Of a DNA stretch of 64,000 bases, positions 12,683 through 22,600 are shown piece by piece. The number at the start of each line of letters is the position of its first letter. Position 1 is the stretch's first letter. The translations under genes were made by a program, and so were the position numbers. Origin of the DNA: Gammaproteobacteria bacterium (GTDB lineage Bacteria; Pseudomonadota; Gammaproteobacteria; Coxiellales; Coxiellaceae); NCBI GenBank assembly GCA_026399315.1, contig JAPLRF010000036.1, positions 65,742 through 129,741 of the forward strand, read 5' to 3'. A model generated the notes under the pieces. It was not told the origin of the DNA, did no database searches, and saw nothing but the letters and a program-made list of their open reading frames with translations.

Positions 12683-13039
12683 ATGAAAATGAAATATCTT
12701 ACAGCGCTAGTGATTGGGTTATGTGTGATGCCGTCAGTATTTTCTGCGACGGATCCCTCTGTGACAGAAGCTGTCCCGTCAGCGACAGCCAGTTCAACGG
12801 TCCTTGCAGGGGTAGCGGGCAGTGCAAATGTCGCTACTTCAGCCTCTGGAGCGGGTGCCTCAGCCCAAATGGCGGTGACGTTATCCGCCTTGGAAGGAAG
12901 TCCTGCTGGGCAAGCGATATTAGACACGCCTGTATCAGCGGGAGGAAGTTTAACGGTTCAAGGGGTTGGCGGAGAAACAGTTGTTATTAGCAATAAGGCA
13001 GGTAGTTCAGCATCAGTAAAAACTCTTCTGAAAGACTGA
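12683..13039 (+). CDS. Small secreted Ala/Ser/Val-rich hypothetical protein
   Basis: Signal peptide MKMKYLTALVIGLCVMPSVFSA; low-complexity remainder. Confidence 0.55.
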   Translation: MKMKYLTALVIGLCVMPSVFSATDPSVTEAVPSATASSTVLAGVAGSANVATSASGAGASAQMAVTLSALEGSPAGQAILDTPVSAGGSLTVQGVGGETVVISNKAGSSASVKTLLKD

Positions 13040-13077
13040 AAATACAAATGACAATTTTCTTTATCAGTATCAATTTC

Positions 13078-13254
13078 GTATCCGCTCCATTTTTCAGAGT
13101 GATGCTAATATTATTGCTGTTGTAAGAAGTTATCAGGGATCTGGTGTCAGGGATCCGTGTTCGCATTCTGACACTGATTCCCGATCTCAGATCCCCGATC
13201 ACTTTTCAGTTAGTGCAATACTATTTCCGTTACCCTCTAATTTGGAACGGATAC
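13078..13254 (-). mobile_element. MITE-like element, copy C, with 8-bp target-site duplication
   Basis: TIRs GTATCCGCTCCA / TGGAACGGATAC (one mismatch); flanked by perfect TCAATTTC direct repeats at 13070-13077 and 13255-13262; reverse complement aligns to copy A. Confidence 0.88.
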
Positions 13255-13303
13255 TCAATTTCTTTAAAAAATTAAAATAAATATTTTAATGCTGGATTGT
13301 TTT

Positions 13304-13331
13304 TTGAAATTTCAAGCTTATCTGCTATGAT
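13304..13331 (+). promoter_or_regulatory. Putative sigma70 promoter of the polysaccharide operon
   Basis: TTGAAA - 16 nt - TATGAT about 33 nt upstream of the wzb-like start. Confidence 0.45.
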
Positions 13332-13364
13332 GCAAAATCACATTTTATTAATGGAATAATTAGC

Positions 13365-13814
13365 TTGGGCTTGGTAAATAAAATACTAGTTGTTTGTATT
13401 GGTAATATTTGCAGAAGTCCGTCTGCAGAAGGATTTTTTTCTGATTATTTTAAAAAAAGGAATTTACGCTGCCAGATAAATTCAGCTGGCATTCAAGCCA
13501 TGGAAGATTGTTCTGCGGATTCTTACGCGCAAGAAGTTATGCTTGAAAAGTATGGAATTGATATTTCTCCGCATCGCGCCAAACAATTAACAGAAAACAT
13601 GCTGGTGCAGTATGATCTTGTTTTAACGATGGATGATGCGCAGAGAGCATTTATTTGCAAGCAATTCCCTTTTTCTTTTGGAAAAACGCATCGGCTTGGG
13701 CAGTGGACGAAAAAAGATATTTCAGATCCATATCGGTGTGATAAACGTATTTTTGAAGAACGTATCGAACGCATTAACGAGTGCGTGAATAGCTGGATGG
13801 ATAGGTTGCAGTGA
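13365..13814 (+). CDS. wzb: Low-molecular-weight protein-tyrosine phosphatase (Wzb/Etp-like)
   Basis: VVCIGNICRSPSAEGF matches the LMW-PTP C(X)5R loop; ISDPYRCDKRIFEE; directly upstream of wza/wzc. Confidence 0.9.
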   Translation: MGLVNKILVVCIGNICRSPSAEGFFSDYFKKRNLRCQINSAGIQAMEDCSADSYAQEVMLEKYGIDISPHRAKQLTENMLVQYDLVLTMDDAQRAFICKQFPFSFGKTHRLGQWTKKDISDPYRCDKRIFEERIERINECVNSWMDRLQ

Positions 13815-13819
13815 TTATT

Positions 13820-15019
13820 ATGGAAAATAAAAACAATTTACTGAAGTTATCTTTTCGATTAGCGCTTTTCTCGCCGCTGTTTTTTTTGGCAGGTTGCGTT
13901 GCGCCCGGAATGCATATGACGTCCTCTCGTTTGTCTCCAGCCCTTAATGCGCATAACGAAATTGTTTCTCAAAAAATTGAAGTCATTAACGGTGCGTTAT
14001 TACAAGCGCAAACACAAAATGAGCAAAAGCAAAAACAGCTTGCATTGCTAAATTATCATGCTCCCCGTGGTTTTAAATCAGATGCAAAAAATTATCACTA
14101 TCGTGTGCAATCGCAGGATACAATTCAAATTATCATTTGGAATCAAGCAGAGGGAAATACAGGAAGCGGTGTTGCGCCCACACCATCAAAAATTTCAGCG
14201 GCGTCGGGCGCTCTAAGCGCTCAAAATTCACCTAATGTTTTTATAGTCCACAGTAATGGCGCAATATTTTATCCTTATTTGGGTTATATTCCTGTTTCTG
14301 GAAAAACGGTTACGGATATTCAGAAAATACTTGTTAAGAAAGTATCGAGATATCTCCATAATCCACAAATAACAGTTCAGGTTATGGCCTTTAATAGCCA
14401 AAGAATGGCTGTAACAGGTTCTGTGCGTTCCCCGTCAAATTTACCAATTACTAATGTGCCCATTTCTGTGTTGTCGGCAGTGACCTTGGCTGGCGGGCCT
14501 GAAACCTGCGGCAATAGCAGCAGATCGGGGGGTGCTTGCGCTGATTTAAGAAATGTGAAAGTTCAGCGAGGGAATCAGAGTGTAAGCGTTAATCTGAATA
14601 AATTGACAGCACTTGATGGTTCATCTAATAACTGGATTTTAAAAAATGGCGATATTGTTTTTGTTCCCAGTATGGACGACGCACGCATCTTTGTTTTAGG
14701 TGCTGTGAATTCACCTGGGCCATATAATATGATTGATGGAAAAATTACGTTGCGTGACGCATTGGGTGATGCGAATGGTGTGAATGGCTTATCTAATCCA
14801 GCTTACACCTATGTTATTCGTAATTATCAACACAAACCTAAAGTGTATTTATTGAATCTTTCATCGCCCGATGCCCTTAATTTAGCAGGTGATTTTACTT
14901 TAAAATCGGGTGACGTTGTGTTTGTATCTACCTCTTCATTGCAAGACTTTAGTGGTGTTATTAATCAAGTGACGCCAGCGGTTGCGTTGGCTGCATTTGC
15001 GAAATCAATGTCGAATTAG
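13820..15019 (+). CDS. wza: Polysaccharide export outer-membrane protein Wza
   Basis: Lipobox LFFLAGC; YHYRVQSQDTIQIIIWN, SLBB-like repeats (RIFVLGAVNSPGPYNM). Confidence 0.92.
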   Translation: MENKNNLLKLSFRLALFSPLFFLAGCVAPGMHMTSSRLSPALNAHNEIVSQKIEVINGALLQAQTQNEQKQKQLALLNYHAPRGFKSDAKNYHYRVQSQDTIQIIIWNQAEGNTGSGVAPTPSKISAASGALSAQNSPNVFIVHSNGAIFYPYLGYIPVSGKTVTDIQKILVKKVSRYLHNPQITVQVMAFNSQRMAVTGSVRSPSNLPITNVPISVLSAVTLAGGPETCGNSSRSGGACADLRNVKVQRGNQSVSVNLNKLTALDGSSNNWILKNGDIVFVPSMDDARIFVLGAVNSPGPYNMIDGKITLRDALGDANGVNGLSNPAYTYVIRNYQHKPKVYLLNLSSPDALNLAGDFTLKSGDVVFVSTSSLQDFSGVINQVTPAVALAAFAKSMSN

Positions 15020-15057
15020 GATTTTTTCTTTCTGAAGGATGAAAAGGGTTTGTTATT

Positions 15058-17073
15058 ATGGAAAATGAAAAAACTTTAGAAAGGATTATTACGCTTCAAG
15101 AAATTTTAGATGTTTTGATGCAACATCTTAGAACCTGGGTGCTATTTGTTGTTTTTGCATTATGTGTGGGAATCCTTGTTTTATTTTTCAGGTCACCTGT
15201 ATACGAGTCAACAGCATTATTGCAGGTTTCAACTGATAGCAATGCTGGTGCTGGATTATTCGCGAAAATTGCAGGTTCCGGCGGTGAGTCAGGTGATGAA
15301 AATCAGAATGGAGAAGTGCAAACTGAAAAATATATTCTAACTTCTCGCGCTGTTTTAGAAAATGTCGTGAAGTCACTCCATTTAGATATTATTGCAAAAC
15401 CACTTTATTTTCCGCTTATCGGACAAGCTTATGCCAATCATCACACCAAATATGATGCCTTAGCGAATGTGAATAAACCAGCGCTAGGCATGTCTCGTTA
15501 TAACTGGGGTGGTGGCCATATCACCATTAGTCAATTTGAGGTGCCAAAAGAATTAACCCACAAGCAATTTATATTGGATTACCTTGGCAATAATCAGTAT
15601 GGCCTTTTCTATAATGGAAATTTGATATTGAAAGGATTGGTTGGTACGTCAACCTCAGGGTTTGTAAACCAACAACCCATTACTATTTTAGTTTCAGCGC
15701 TGTCGGCAAATAATGGTGCGCATTTTACGCTTGTGAAGAGAACTGTGTTGGCTGCAGTTAATGACCTTAAAAATCAAATCGTAGTCACACTTCCTAGGGC
15801 GACCACCAATTTACTGCGTATTTCCTTGAAAGGGCAAGCAAACCAAGACTTGCAAAATCGTTTGGCTGCAGTCATAGACAGCGGTGTTGGCTTGAGTATT
15901 CAGATGCGCATACAGAAAGCAAAAAAAGTATTGTCGTTTCTCGAAGCGCAGGCACCAGAAATTAAAAGTCACATCAATCAACTTAATAAATCGATGGATG
16001 ACACAATGCCGATTGGCCCGCAATTCACGGCACTGTCTCAAGAAAAATCAATACAAAATGTAATGTATACCAATGTGTTAATGAATGTGCAGCAATATGA
16101 GTTAGAAAAAGCATCTTCATTGGGGAAAATTTTATTGATCAGGTCACCAGCAGAGATTACGCCCGCGGCAATTTTTTCAGCCCCTATGTTATTAGCGCTG
16201 TCTTTATTGCTAGGCACAATGATTGGCGCAATTTATATTTTTTGTCGGCATTATGTTTTTGGTGTTGTTCATTCCGCAGAACAAATTGTTCGTGTCACTG
16301 GCTTGCCGTTGTTGTCATCATTACAGCAATCGCAGCAGCAACTGCAACAAGGCGCGTTATTTGCCAAAGGACGATTAAATCACTTATTGTTATTATCTGA
16401 AAAAAGTGGAAGTGATTTAACGCTAGAGGGTTTTCGCAGCCTTAAAATGAATCTCTTATTGAACCATTTTTATGGCAGAGCAAATTGTGCTGTTATTGCA
16501 ATTACAGGACCCACACCAGGCGTGGGCAAATCATTTGTTTCTGCAAATCTAGCAGATCAACTGTCGACGATGGGTAAAAAGGTTTTGCTGATCGATGCGG
16601 ATATTCGAAGGGGAAGTTTATGGAAATACTTCTTTGATTCTCCCCCGCCCAAGGGCCTGGTCAATTTATTCAAAGATCGCAACTACGATGCTGTCATTCG
16701 ACATACGCAACATCCCGATATACATTTTATTTCAACGGGTGAATTACATTTTAAGCATGTCGAGCTTTTATTAAAGAGTCGTTTCAAGGAAATTTTGGAA
16801 GAATTAAAACCACGATATGATTTTATTATTATTGATACAGCACCTGTATTTGCGGTAAGTGATGCATTATTGATTTGCCGGCACACCGATTTAAATTTTT
16901 CTATTTTTGCTTACGGTATGCACAATGAAAAAGACATTGATATTTTCATGAAAAAATTTGAAACGGTAAACATCAATTTGAACGGGTTTATTATGAATAA
17001 GATGATTTCCCCAGGGCTTGGCTATTACAAGTACGGCTATCAACAACATGAGTATCGCGTATATGGCGAGTAA
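15058..17073 (+). CDS. wzc: Wzc-like polysaccharide co-polymerase / tyrosine autokinase
   Basis: Wzz domain; Walker [17 protein letters not shown]; Walker A' [17 protein letters not shown]-terminal tyrosine cluster [17 protein letters not shown]. Confidence 0.93.
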   Translation: MENEKTLERIITLQEILDVLMQHLRTWVLFVVFALCVGILVLFFRSPVYESTALLQVSTDSNAGAGLFAKIAGSGGESGDENQNGEVQTEKYILTSRAVLENVVKSLHLDIIAKPLYFPLIGQAYANHHTKYDALANVNKPALGMSRYNWGGGHITISQFEVPKELTHKQFILDYLGNNQYGLFYNGNLILKGLVGTSTSGFVNQQPITILVSALSANNGAHFTLVKRTVLAAVNDLKNQIVVTLPRATTNLLRISLKGQANQDLQNRLAAVIDSGVGLSIQMRIQKAKKVLSFLEAQAPEIKSHINQLNKSMDDTMPIGPQFTALSQEKSIQNVMYTNVLMNVQQYELEKASSLGKILLIRSPAEITPAAIFSAPMLLALSLLLGTMIGAIYIFCRHYVFGVVHSAEQIVRVTGLPLLSSLQQSQQQLQQGALFAKGRLNHLLLLSEKSGSDLTLEGFRSLKMNLLLNHFYGRANCAVIAITGPTPGVGKSFVSANLADQLSTMGKKVLLIDADIRRGSLWKYFFDSPPPKGLVNLFKDRNYDAVIRHTQHPDIHFISTGELHFKHVELLLKSRFKEILEELKPRYDFIIIDTAPVFAVSDALLICRHTDLNFSIFAYGMHNEKDIDIFMKKFETVNINLNGFIMNKMISPGLGYYKYGYQQHEYRVYGE

Positions 17074-18082
17074 AGTTGTTTTAATTACTGGAGCCGCTGG
17101 ATTTATCGGATTTCATTTAGCCAATGCATTGTTAATAAGAGGTGATAGTGTTATTGGGCTTGATAATCTCAATGATTATTATGATGTGAATTTAAAATTA
17201 GCACGCTTAGAGAAATTAAAATCACATTCTAATTTTTCATTTGTTCAATGTGATTTACTGGATAAAAATAATTTGCTTGGGGTTTTTAAAAAAAACGCAA
17301 TTTCATCGGTTGTGAATTTAGCGGCACAAGCGGGTGTTCGATACTCTATTGACCATCCGGATATTTTTGTCCAATCGAATATGGTTGGATTTTTAAATGT
17401 TTTAGAGTGTTGTCGTCACTTTCATGTGAAACATTTGGTGTATGCATCAACAAGCTCTGTTTATGGTGCGCATACAAAACAGCCTTTTACAGAACATGAT
17501 CATACGGACCATCCAATGACGCTCTATGCGGCAACTAAAAAATCAAATGAATTGATGGCGCATTCCTACGCAAGTTTGTATCAATTGCCAGTAACAGGGC
17601 TTCGCTTTTTTACGGTGTATGGTCCTTGGGGTCGTCCTGACATGGCCTTGTTTTTATTTACAAAAAATATACTAGAGAAAAAGCCTGTTAATGCTTTCAA
17701 CCATGGCAAAATGATTCGAGATTTTACTTACATTGATGATATTGTTTCCGGAATTATATTAGCGATGGATAATCCCGCCAAACCTAATTTAGCATGGGAT
17801 GCGAAAAATCCCGATCCTGCGACAAGCTATGCACCTTACCGTATTTATAATATCGGGGGTAATAAGCCTGAGCAGTTAATGCATTATGTTCATGCTATTG
17901 AAGATGCTTTAGGCATAAAAGCAATTTTTAATTATTTGCCAATGCAGTTGGGTGATGTTCCTGAAACACATGCTGATATCAGCTTGCTTAATCAAGATAG
18001 GGGTTATTTACCTTCAATTTCAATTAAAGCAGGCGTGAAAAATTTTGTGCGTTGGTATTGTGATTATTATCAGGTGAATTAA
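17063..18082 (+). CDS. NAD-dependent nucleotide-sugar epimerase (UDP-glucuronate 4-epimerase-like)
   Basis: [59 protein letters not shown]; overlaps the wzc 3' end by 11 bp. Confidence 0.88.
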   Translation: MASKVVLITGAAGFIGFHLANALLIRGDSVIGLDNLNDYYDVNLKLARLEKLKSHSNFSFVQCDLLDKNNLLGVFKKNAISSVVNLAAQAGVRYSIDHPDIFVQSNMVGFLNVLECCRHFHVKHLVYASTSSVYGAHTKQPFTEHDHTDHPMTLYAATKKSNELMAHSYASLYQLPVTGLRFFTVYGPWGRPDMALFLFTKNILEKKPVNAFNHGKMIRDFTYIDDIVSGIILAMDNPAKPNLAWDAKNPDPATSYAPYRIYNIGGNKPEQLMHYVHAIEDALGIKAIFNYLPMQLGDVPETHADISLLNQDRGYLPSISIKAGVKNFVRWYCDYYQVN

Positions 18083-18091
18083 CAGGAAGTA

Positions 18092-19336
18092 ATGATGGAT
18101 CGTAAAATTTCAGTCATCGGATTGGGCTATGTCGGTTTACCCGTTGCCGCAGCCTTTGCTAAAAAAACACCTGTTATTGCCTTTGATATTAATCCAAAGC
18201 GAATCGAAAATTTAAATAACAAAATTGATGTAACAGGTGAAGTGTCAACAGCAGATTTTGAAAATCTTTCCATTACTTTTACAATTGATTCATCGCAACT
18301 TAAAAATGCTGATTTCCATATTGTTGCCGTACCCACGCCGATCGATCACTTTAATAAACCTGATTTATCAATGCTTTTATCTGCATCTGAAATCGTTGGG
18401 AGACAATTAAAAGCAGGGGATATTGTTGTATATGAATCAACAGTCTATCCTGGTGCGACAGAAGAAGAGTGTGTTCCTGTTTTGGAGCGTTTTTCAGGTT
18501 TGGTGTGTGGCAGAGATTTTTATGTTGGTTATTCGCCTGAACGCATCAATCCAGGCGATAAGGAACATACTTTTACCAAAATAAAAAAAATTGTTTCTGC
18601 TCAGAATGTCTTGATTCTAGATATTGTAGCAGCCGTTTATGGTTTTGTTGTGGAAGCAGGTGTCTATAGAGCATCCTCGATTAAAGTAGCTGAAGCCGCA
18701 AAAGTAATTGAAAATGCACAGCGTGATATCAATATTGCTTTCGTGAATGAGCTATCAAAAATATTTCATTTAATGAATATTGATACGACAGAAGTATTAG
18801 ATGCTGCTGCAACCAAATGGAATTTTGCGAAGTATACGCCGGGACTTGTGGGTGGACACTGTATTGGCGTTGATCCATTTTATCTAACCTACAAAGCACA
18901 ACAGCTCGGCTATCATCCTGAAGTATTATTGGCAGGAAGACGCATTAATGATGGCATGGCAAAATATGTTGCGCAGCAATCTATCAAGCAACTTATCCGT
19001 GCTGAAAAGTTAGTGCGCCGTGCTCGCATCTTAATTCTAGGTTTAACCTTTAAAGAAAATTGCCCTGATATTCGCAATTCAAAAGTATTTGACCTTATTC
19101 GAGAATTGGAAGAATTTGAAGTGGATATAAAGCTCCATGATCCGATTGCTGCTAAAGCCGAAGTGATGCAGCGTGAAAAACATCAATTATGCGATTGGGA
19201 TAAAATAAAATTGGAGAAATTTGACATGATTGTTTTAGCGGTGCCGCATGATTTTTATTTAAAAAATAAATTTCCAGATCATGATTTATTAATTGATGTG
19301 AAGAGTGCATGCGCAGGATCGGTCTTCAGTTTATAA
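18092..19336 (+). CDS. Nucleotide-sugar dehydrogenase (WbpO/TviB-like)
   Basis: ISVIGLGYVGLPVAAAFAKKTPVIAFDIN; GGHCIGVDPFYLTYKAQQLGYHPEVLLAGRRINDGMAKYVAQ. Confidence 0.92.
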   Translation: MMDRKISVIGLGYVGLPVAAAFAKKTPVIAFDINPKRIENLNNKIDVTGEVSTADFENLSITFTIDSSQLKNADFHIVAVPTPIDHFNKPDLSMLLSASEIVGRQLKAGDIVVYESTVYPGATEEECVPVLERFSGLVCGRDFYVGYSPERINPGDKEHTFTKIKKIVSAQNVLILDIVAAVYGFVVEAGVYRASSIKVAEAAKVIENAQRDINIAFVNELSKIFHLMNIDTTEVLDAAATKWNFAKYTPGLVGGHCIGVDPFYLTYKAQQLGYHPEVLLAGRRINDGMAKYVAQQSIKQLIRAEKLVRRARILILGLTFKENCPDIRNSKVFDLIRELEEFEVDIKLHDPIAAKAEVMQREKHQLCDWDKIKLEKFDMIVLAVPHDFYLKNKFPDHDLLIDVKSACAGSVFSL

Positions 19337-19352
19337 AGGGATTACTTCCGAA

Positions 19353-20456
19353 ATGATTAATGTCACAAAAACCTATTTACCAAACAGAGAGAAGTTCAAC
19401 GCTTATATTGATCAAATTTATGAAAGCGCTTGGTTAACCAATAACGGTTCACTGGTTCAATTATTAGAGAAGCGCCTTAAAGATTTTTTGGGTGTAAAAC
19501 ATTTAATTTTAGTCTCCAATGGTTCACTTGCATTGCAAACTGCATATAAAGCATTAGATTTGCAGGGTGAGGTTATTACGACGCCATTTAGTTTTGTGGC
19601 AACAACGAGTACATTGATTTGGGAGAAATTAACCCCTGTTTTTTCAGATATTGATCCAACAACGTTTAACATCAATCCAGATTTCATAGCAGAAAAAATT
19701 ACAGATAAGACAAGTGCGATTTTGCCGGTTCATGTGTTTGGAAATCCTTGTGAGGTTGAAAAAATAGCGGAAATTGCAAAAAAAAATAATCTTAAGGTAA
19801 TTTATGATGCAGCGCATGCATTTGGTATAAATTACAAAAATCGAAGTGTGTTAAATTATGGTGATATTAGCACGCTCAGCTTCCATGCAACAAAATTATT
19901 TCACACGATTGAAGGCGGCGCGCTTATCACAAAAGATGATGCGCTTGCAAAAAAAATACGATTATTGATTAATTTTGGCATCACAGGACCTGAAACTATT
20001 GAAGCAATGGGTGTTAATGCAAAAATGAATGAATTTGAAGCAGCGATGGGTTTGTGTATTTTAGATGAAGTCGACATTATTGGGCGACAACGAAAAGAAA
20101 TTTGGAAAAACTATGTTGACGATCTAAAAGACATTGTTCAATTTCAGAAATTTAATCATTATGCAAACAATAACAATGCTTACGCACCGATTTTATTAAA
20201 AGACGAAGTAGAATTATTGAAAGTGCACGAAGCGCTAAAAAATAATAATATAATACCAAGACGCTATTTTTACCCCTCCTTAGATACGTTGTCATATATT
20301 GTTCCAAGACAGACGATGCTAATTTCACGCGATATCTCGAGGCGGATTTTATGTTTGCCAATTTATCCAGGGTTTGAATATTGCGCGCTAAAGAACGTTA
20401 TAAAAATCCTTGTTGAGATATGCTGCATTAAGATAAAAAGTTTACAGTTTGTTTAA
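19353..20456 (+). CDS. DegT/DnrJ/EryC1/StrS aminotransferase (VioA-like)
   Basis: WLTNNGSLVQLLEKRLKDFLGVKHLILVSNGSLALQTAYKALDLQGEVITTPFSFVATTSTL; PLP-Lys region SFHATKLFHTIEGGALIT. Confidence 0.9.
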   Translation: MINVTKTYLPNREKFNAYIDQIYESAWLTNNGSLVQLLEKRLKDFLGVKHLILVSNGSLALQTAYKALDLQGEVITTPFSFVATTSTLIWEKLTPVFSDIDPTTFNINPDFIAEKITDKTSAILPVHVFGNPCEVEKIAEIAKKNNLKVIYDAAHAFGINYKNRSVLNYGDISTLSFHATKLFHTIEGGALITKDDALAKKIRLLINFGITGPETIEAMGVNAKMNEFEAAMGLCILDEVDIIGRQRKEIWKNYVDDLKDIVQFQKFNHYANNNNAYAPILLKDEVELLKVHEALKNNNIIPRRYFYPSLDTLSYIVPRQTMLISRDISRRILCLPIYPGFEYCALKNVIKILVEICCIKIKSLQFV

Positions 20457-20492
20457 CAAAAAATATTTGTACTATTTAAATTTTGGAGGAAT

Positions 20493-21248
20493 ATGTCTGT
20501 TTCATTGCTTGAAGAAAAAATATTTTTGGAGAGTGTGGTTCCTACCTATACTACTGGTAGTTCGCAAGATCGCTTAATAAAATCTCTTGCAATGCGTATT
20601 TTCAAGCCTTTTTTTGAATTAGGAAAGCAAAATAAATGTGCGCTAGAATTTGGATGCTGTGATGGTTATATGAGCTCAGTGATTGCATCACTCTGTCAAA
20701 ATTTAACGATTGTAGATGGATCGAGACAGTTTATTGATATGGCAAGTAAAAAAGTAACCGAAAATGTCAAATTTGTGCATGCGCTTTTTGAGGAATACAC
20801 CACAGATAAAAAATTTGACTACATATTTGCTACGTATGTTTTAGAGCATGTTTTAGATCCGATTCAGTTTTTAAAGCAAGCATCGGGTTTCTTGAGCGAG
20901 AATGGTTTACTTTTTATTGTGGTTCCAAATGCGCGTGCGATGTCTCGACAAATTGCGCGTCACATGGGATTGATTGATGATCTTTTTTCACTTACGCAAA
21001 ATGATGTGAATCACGGTCATCGCCGTGTATATGATCGTATTCTTCTGAACAAAGATATCGATGAGGCTGGGTTACTGCAAATTAGCCAAGGAGGAATACT
21101 TCTTAAACTGCTTTCTGATTTTCAAATGGATAAAATGCTTGACATGGATATTATTGGACCTTCTCAGATTGAAGGATTGTACAAAATGGGGCTTGAGTAT
21201 CCTGATTTCGCAGGTTCCTTGTTTTCAGTATGCAAGAGAAGTAAATAA
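20493..21248 (+). CDS. Class I SAM-dependent methyltransferase
   Basis: LEFGCCDGYMSSVIASLCQNLTIVDGSRQFIDMA; YVLEHVLDPIQFLKQA. Confidence 0.85.
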   Translation: MSVSLLEEKIFLESVVPTYTTGSSQDRLIKSLAMRIFKPFFELGKQNKCALEFGCCDGYMSSVIASLCQNLTIVDGSRQFIDMASKKVTENVKFVHALFEEYTTDKKFDYIFATYVLEHVLDPIQFLKQASGFLSENGLLFIVVPNARAMSRQIARHMGLIDDLFSLTQNDVNHGHRRVYDRILLNKDIDEAGLLQISQGGILLKLLSDFQMDKMLDMDIIGPSQIEGLYKMGLEYPDFAGSLFSVCKRSK

Positions 21249-21289
21249 TTTATTATTTCCCTTGGTTTTCAAGTTATGGAGAAATTGTT

Positions 21290-22600
21290 TTGCCTAAAAT
21301 GAATGTCCTTGTATATCCATCTGGCACTGAAATTGGTCTTGAGATTGGACGCTCATTGCAATTTTCAAAACATTTTCATGCGATAGGGTTAAATAGCACT
21401 CATGATCATTCTGAAATTATTTTTAATGATATGATTTATGATTCGCCTACTGTTTATCAGAAAGAAGCGTTAAGAAAAAAAATTTGTGAGGTTGTAAAAG
21501 AAAGAAATATTAAAATTATTATTCCGTCTCACGACGAAATTATTGTCTTTTTTTCAGAAATTAAAATAGAAGGTGTTGTTTTTATTGTGCCTGATTTAAC
21601 GCTATCTAATATTTTGAGATATAAATCATCTGTATACCAGCAATTTGTTAAATGTCAGTTTATTCCTAAAGTTTTTGAAGTGAGTCGTATAAAAAAAACA
21701 GATTTCCCTTTATTTTTAAGACCCAATCGCGGCCAGGGTTCCAGTGGCGCGAAAAAAATATTAAATTTTGACGATTTGAATAATATAGATGAATCTAACG
21801 TAGTGATTACTGAATATCTTCCAGGTGAAGAATATACGGTTGATTGTTTTTCAACCTTAAATGGTAAGTTACTGTTTGTTTCATCGCGTAAAAGAGATCG
21901 CATTAGATCCGGAATAAGTGTGAGGGTGATTGAAGTTGCCGTAGAAGAGTTTCGTGAGCTTTCTGAAATTATTAATGAAAGGCTATGTCCAAAAGGAGCG
22001 TGGTTTTTTCAATGTAAACGTGATACTCAAGGAAAAATAAAGCTGATGGAGGTAGCGAATCGCATTGCTGGCAGCGTGGGATATCAACGCATAAAAGGCA
22101 TTAATTTAGTGATCGCAACCTTGTTCAATGCGTTAGGTTACCCTGTTCTCATTTCTGAGTTTACATATTTTCCGGAGTTTGTCTACGAAAGGGCTTTTTC
22201 TCACGAAATAAAAGTAAGCTGCAACTTTTCGAGTGTGTATGTGGATTTTGATGATACGCTATTGCTTGAAGGCAATGAAATTCATTATGAGCTTGTTGGG
22301 ATGTTATACGGTTTAAAATTAAATAGAAATATGAAAATTATATTAATATCCAAGCATGATGGAAATCTTTTTGGTCTTCTTGAAAAGTATAAATTACATT
22401 TTCTTTTTGATAAAATTATCCACCTTAGTCACGATAAAGAGAAAGTTCATTACATAGAAGAAGAAGATTTTATTTTTGTAGATGATTCATTCTCCGAAAG
22501 AATTGAAGTACAAAAAAAATTTCCAAAGTCAGTATGTTTTGGACCAGAATCAATTTGCTTTATAAGAGGTATGCTACAGAAAAACTCGAGTGATAAATGA
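21290..22600 (+). CDS. ATP-grasp ligase fused to a C-terminal HAD-like domain
   Basis: FPLFLRPNRGQGSSGAKKI...VVITEYLPGEEYTVDCFSTLNGKLL (ATP-grasp); VYVDFDDTLLLEGNEIHYELVGMLYGLK...DFIFVDDSFSERIEVQKKFP (HAD motifs). Confidence 0.8.
   Translation: MPKMNVLVYPSGTEIGLEIGRSLQFSKHFHAIGLNSTHDHSEIIFNDMIYDSPTVYQKEALRKKICEVVKERNIKIIIPSHDEIIVFFSEIKIEGVVFIVPDLTLSNILRYKSSVYQQFVKCQFIPKVFEVSRIKKTDFPLFLRPNRGQGSSGAKKILNFDDLNNIDESNVVITEYLPGEEYTVDCFSTLNGKLLFVSSRKRDRIRSGISVRVIEVAVEEFRELSEIINERLCPKGAWFFQCKRDTQGKIKLMEVANRIAGSVGYQRIKGINLVIATLFNALGYPVLISEFTYFPEFVYERAFSHEIKVSCNFSSVYVDFDDTLLLEGNEIHYELVGMLYGLKLNRNMKIILISKHDGNLFGLLEKYKLHFLFDKIIHLSHDKEKVHYIEEEDFIFVDDSFSERIEVQKKFPKSVCFGPESICFIRGMLQKNSSDK

Noticed and set aside
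12676-12990. Overlapping ORF MRYENEISYSASDW... on the same strand as 12683-13039
   Set aside because: Alternative frame of the signal-peptide-bearing ORF; Cys/Arg-rich out-of-frame translation.
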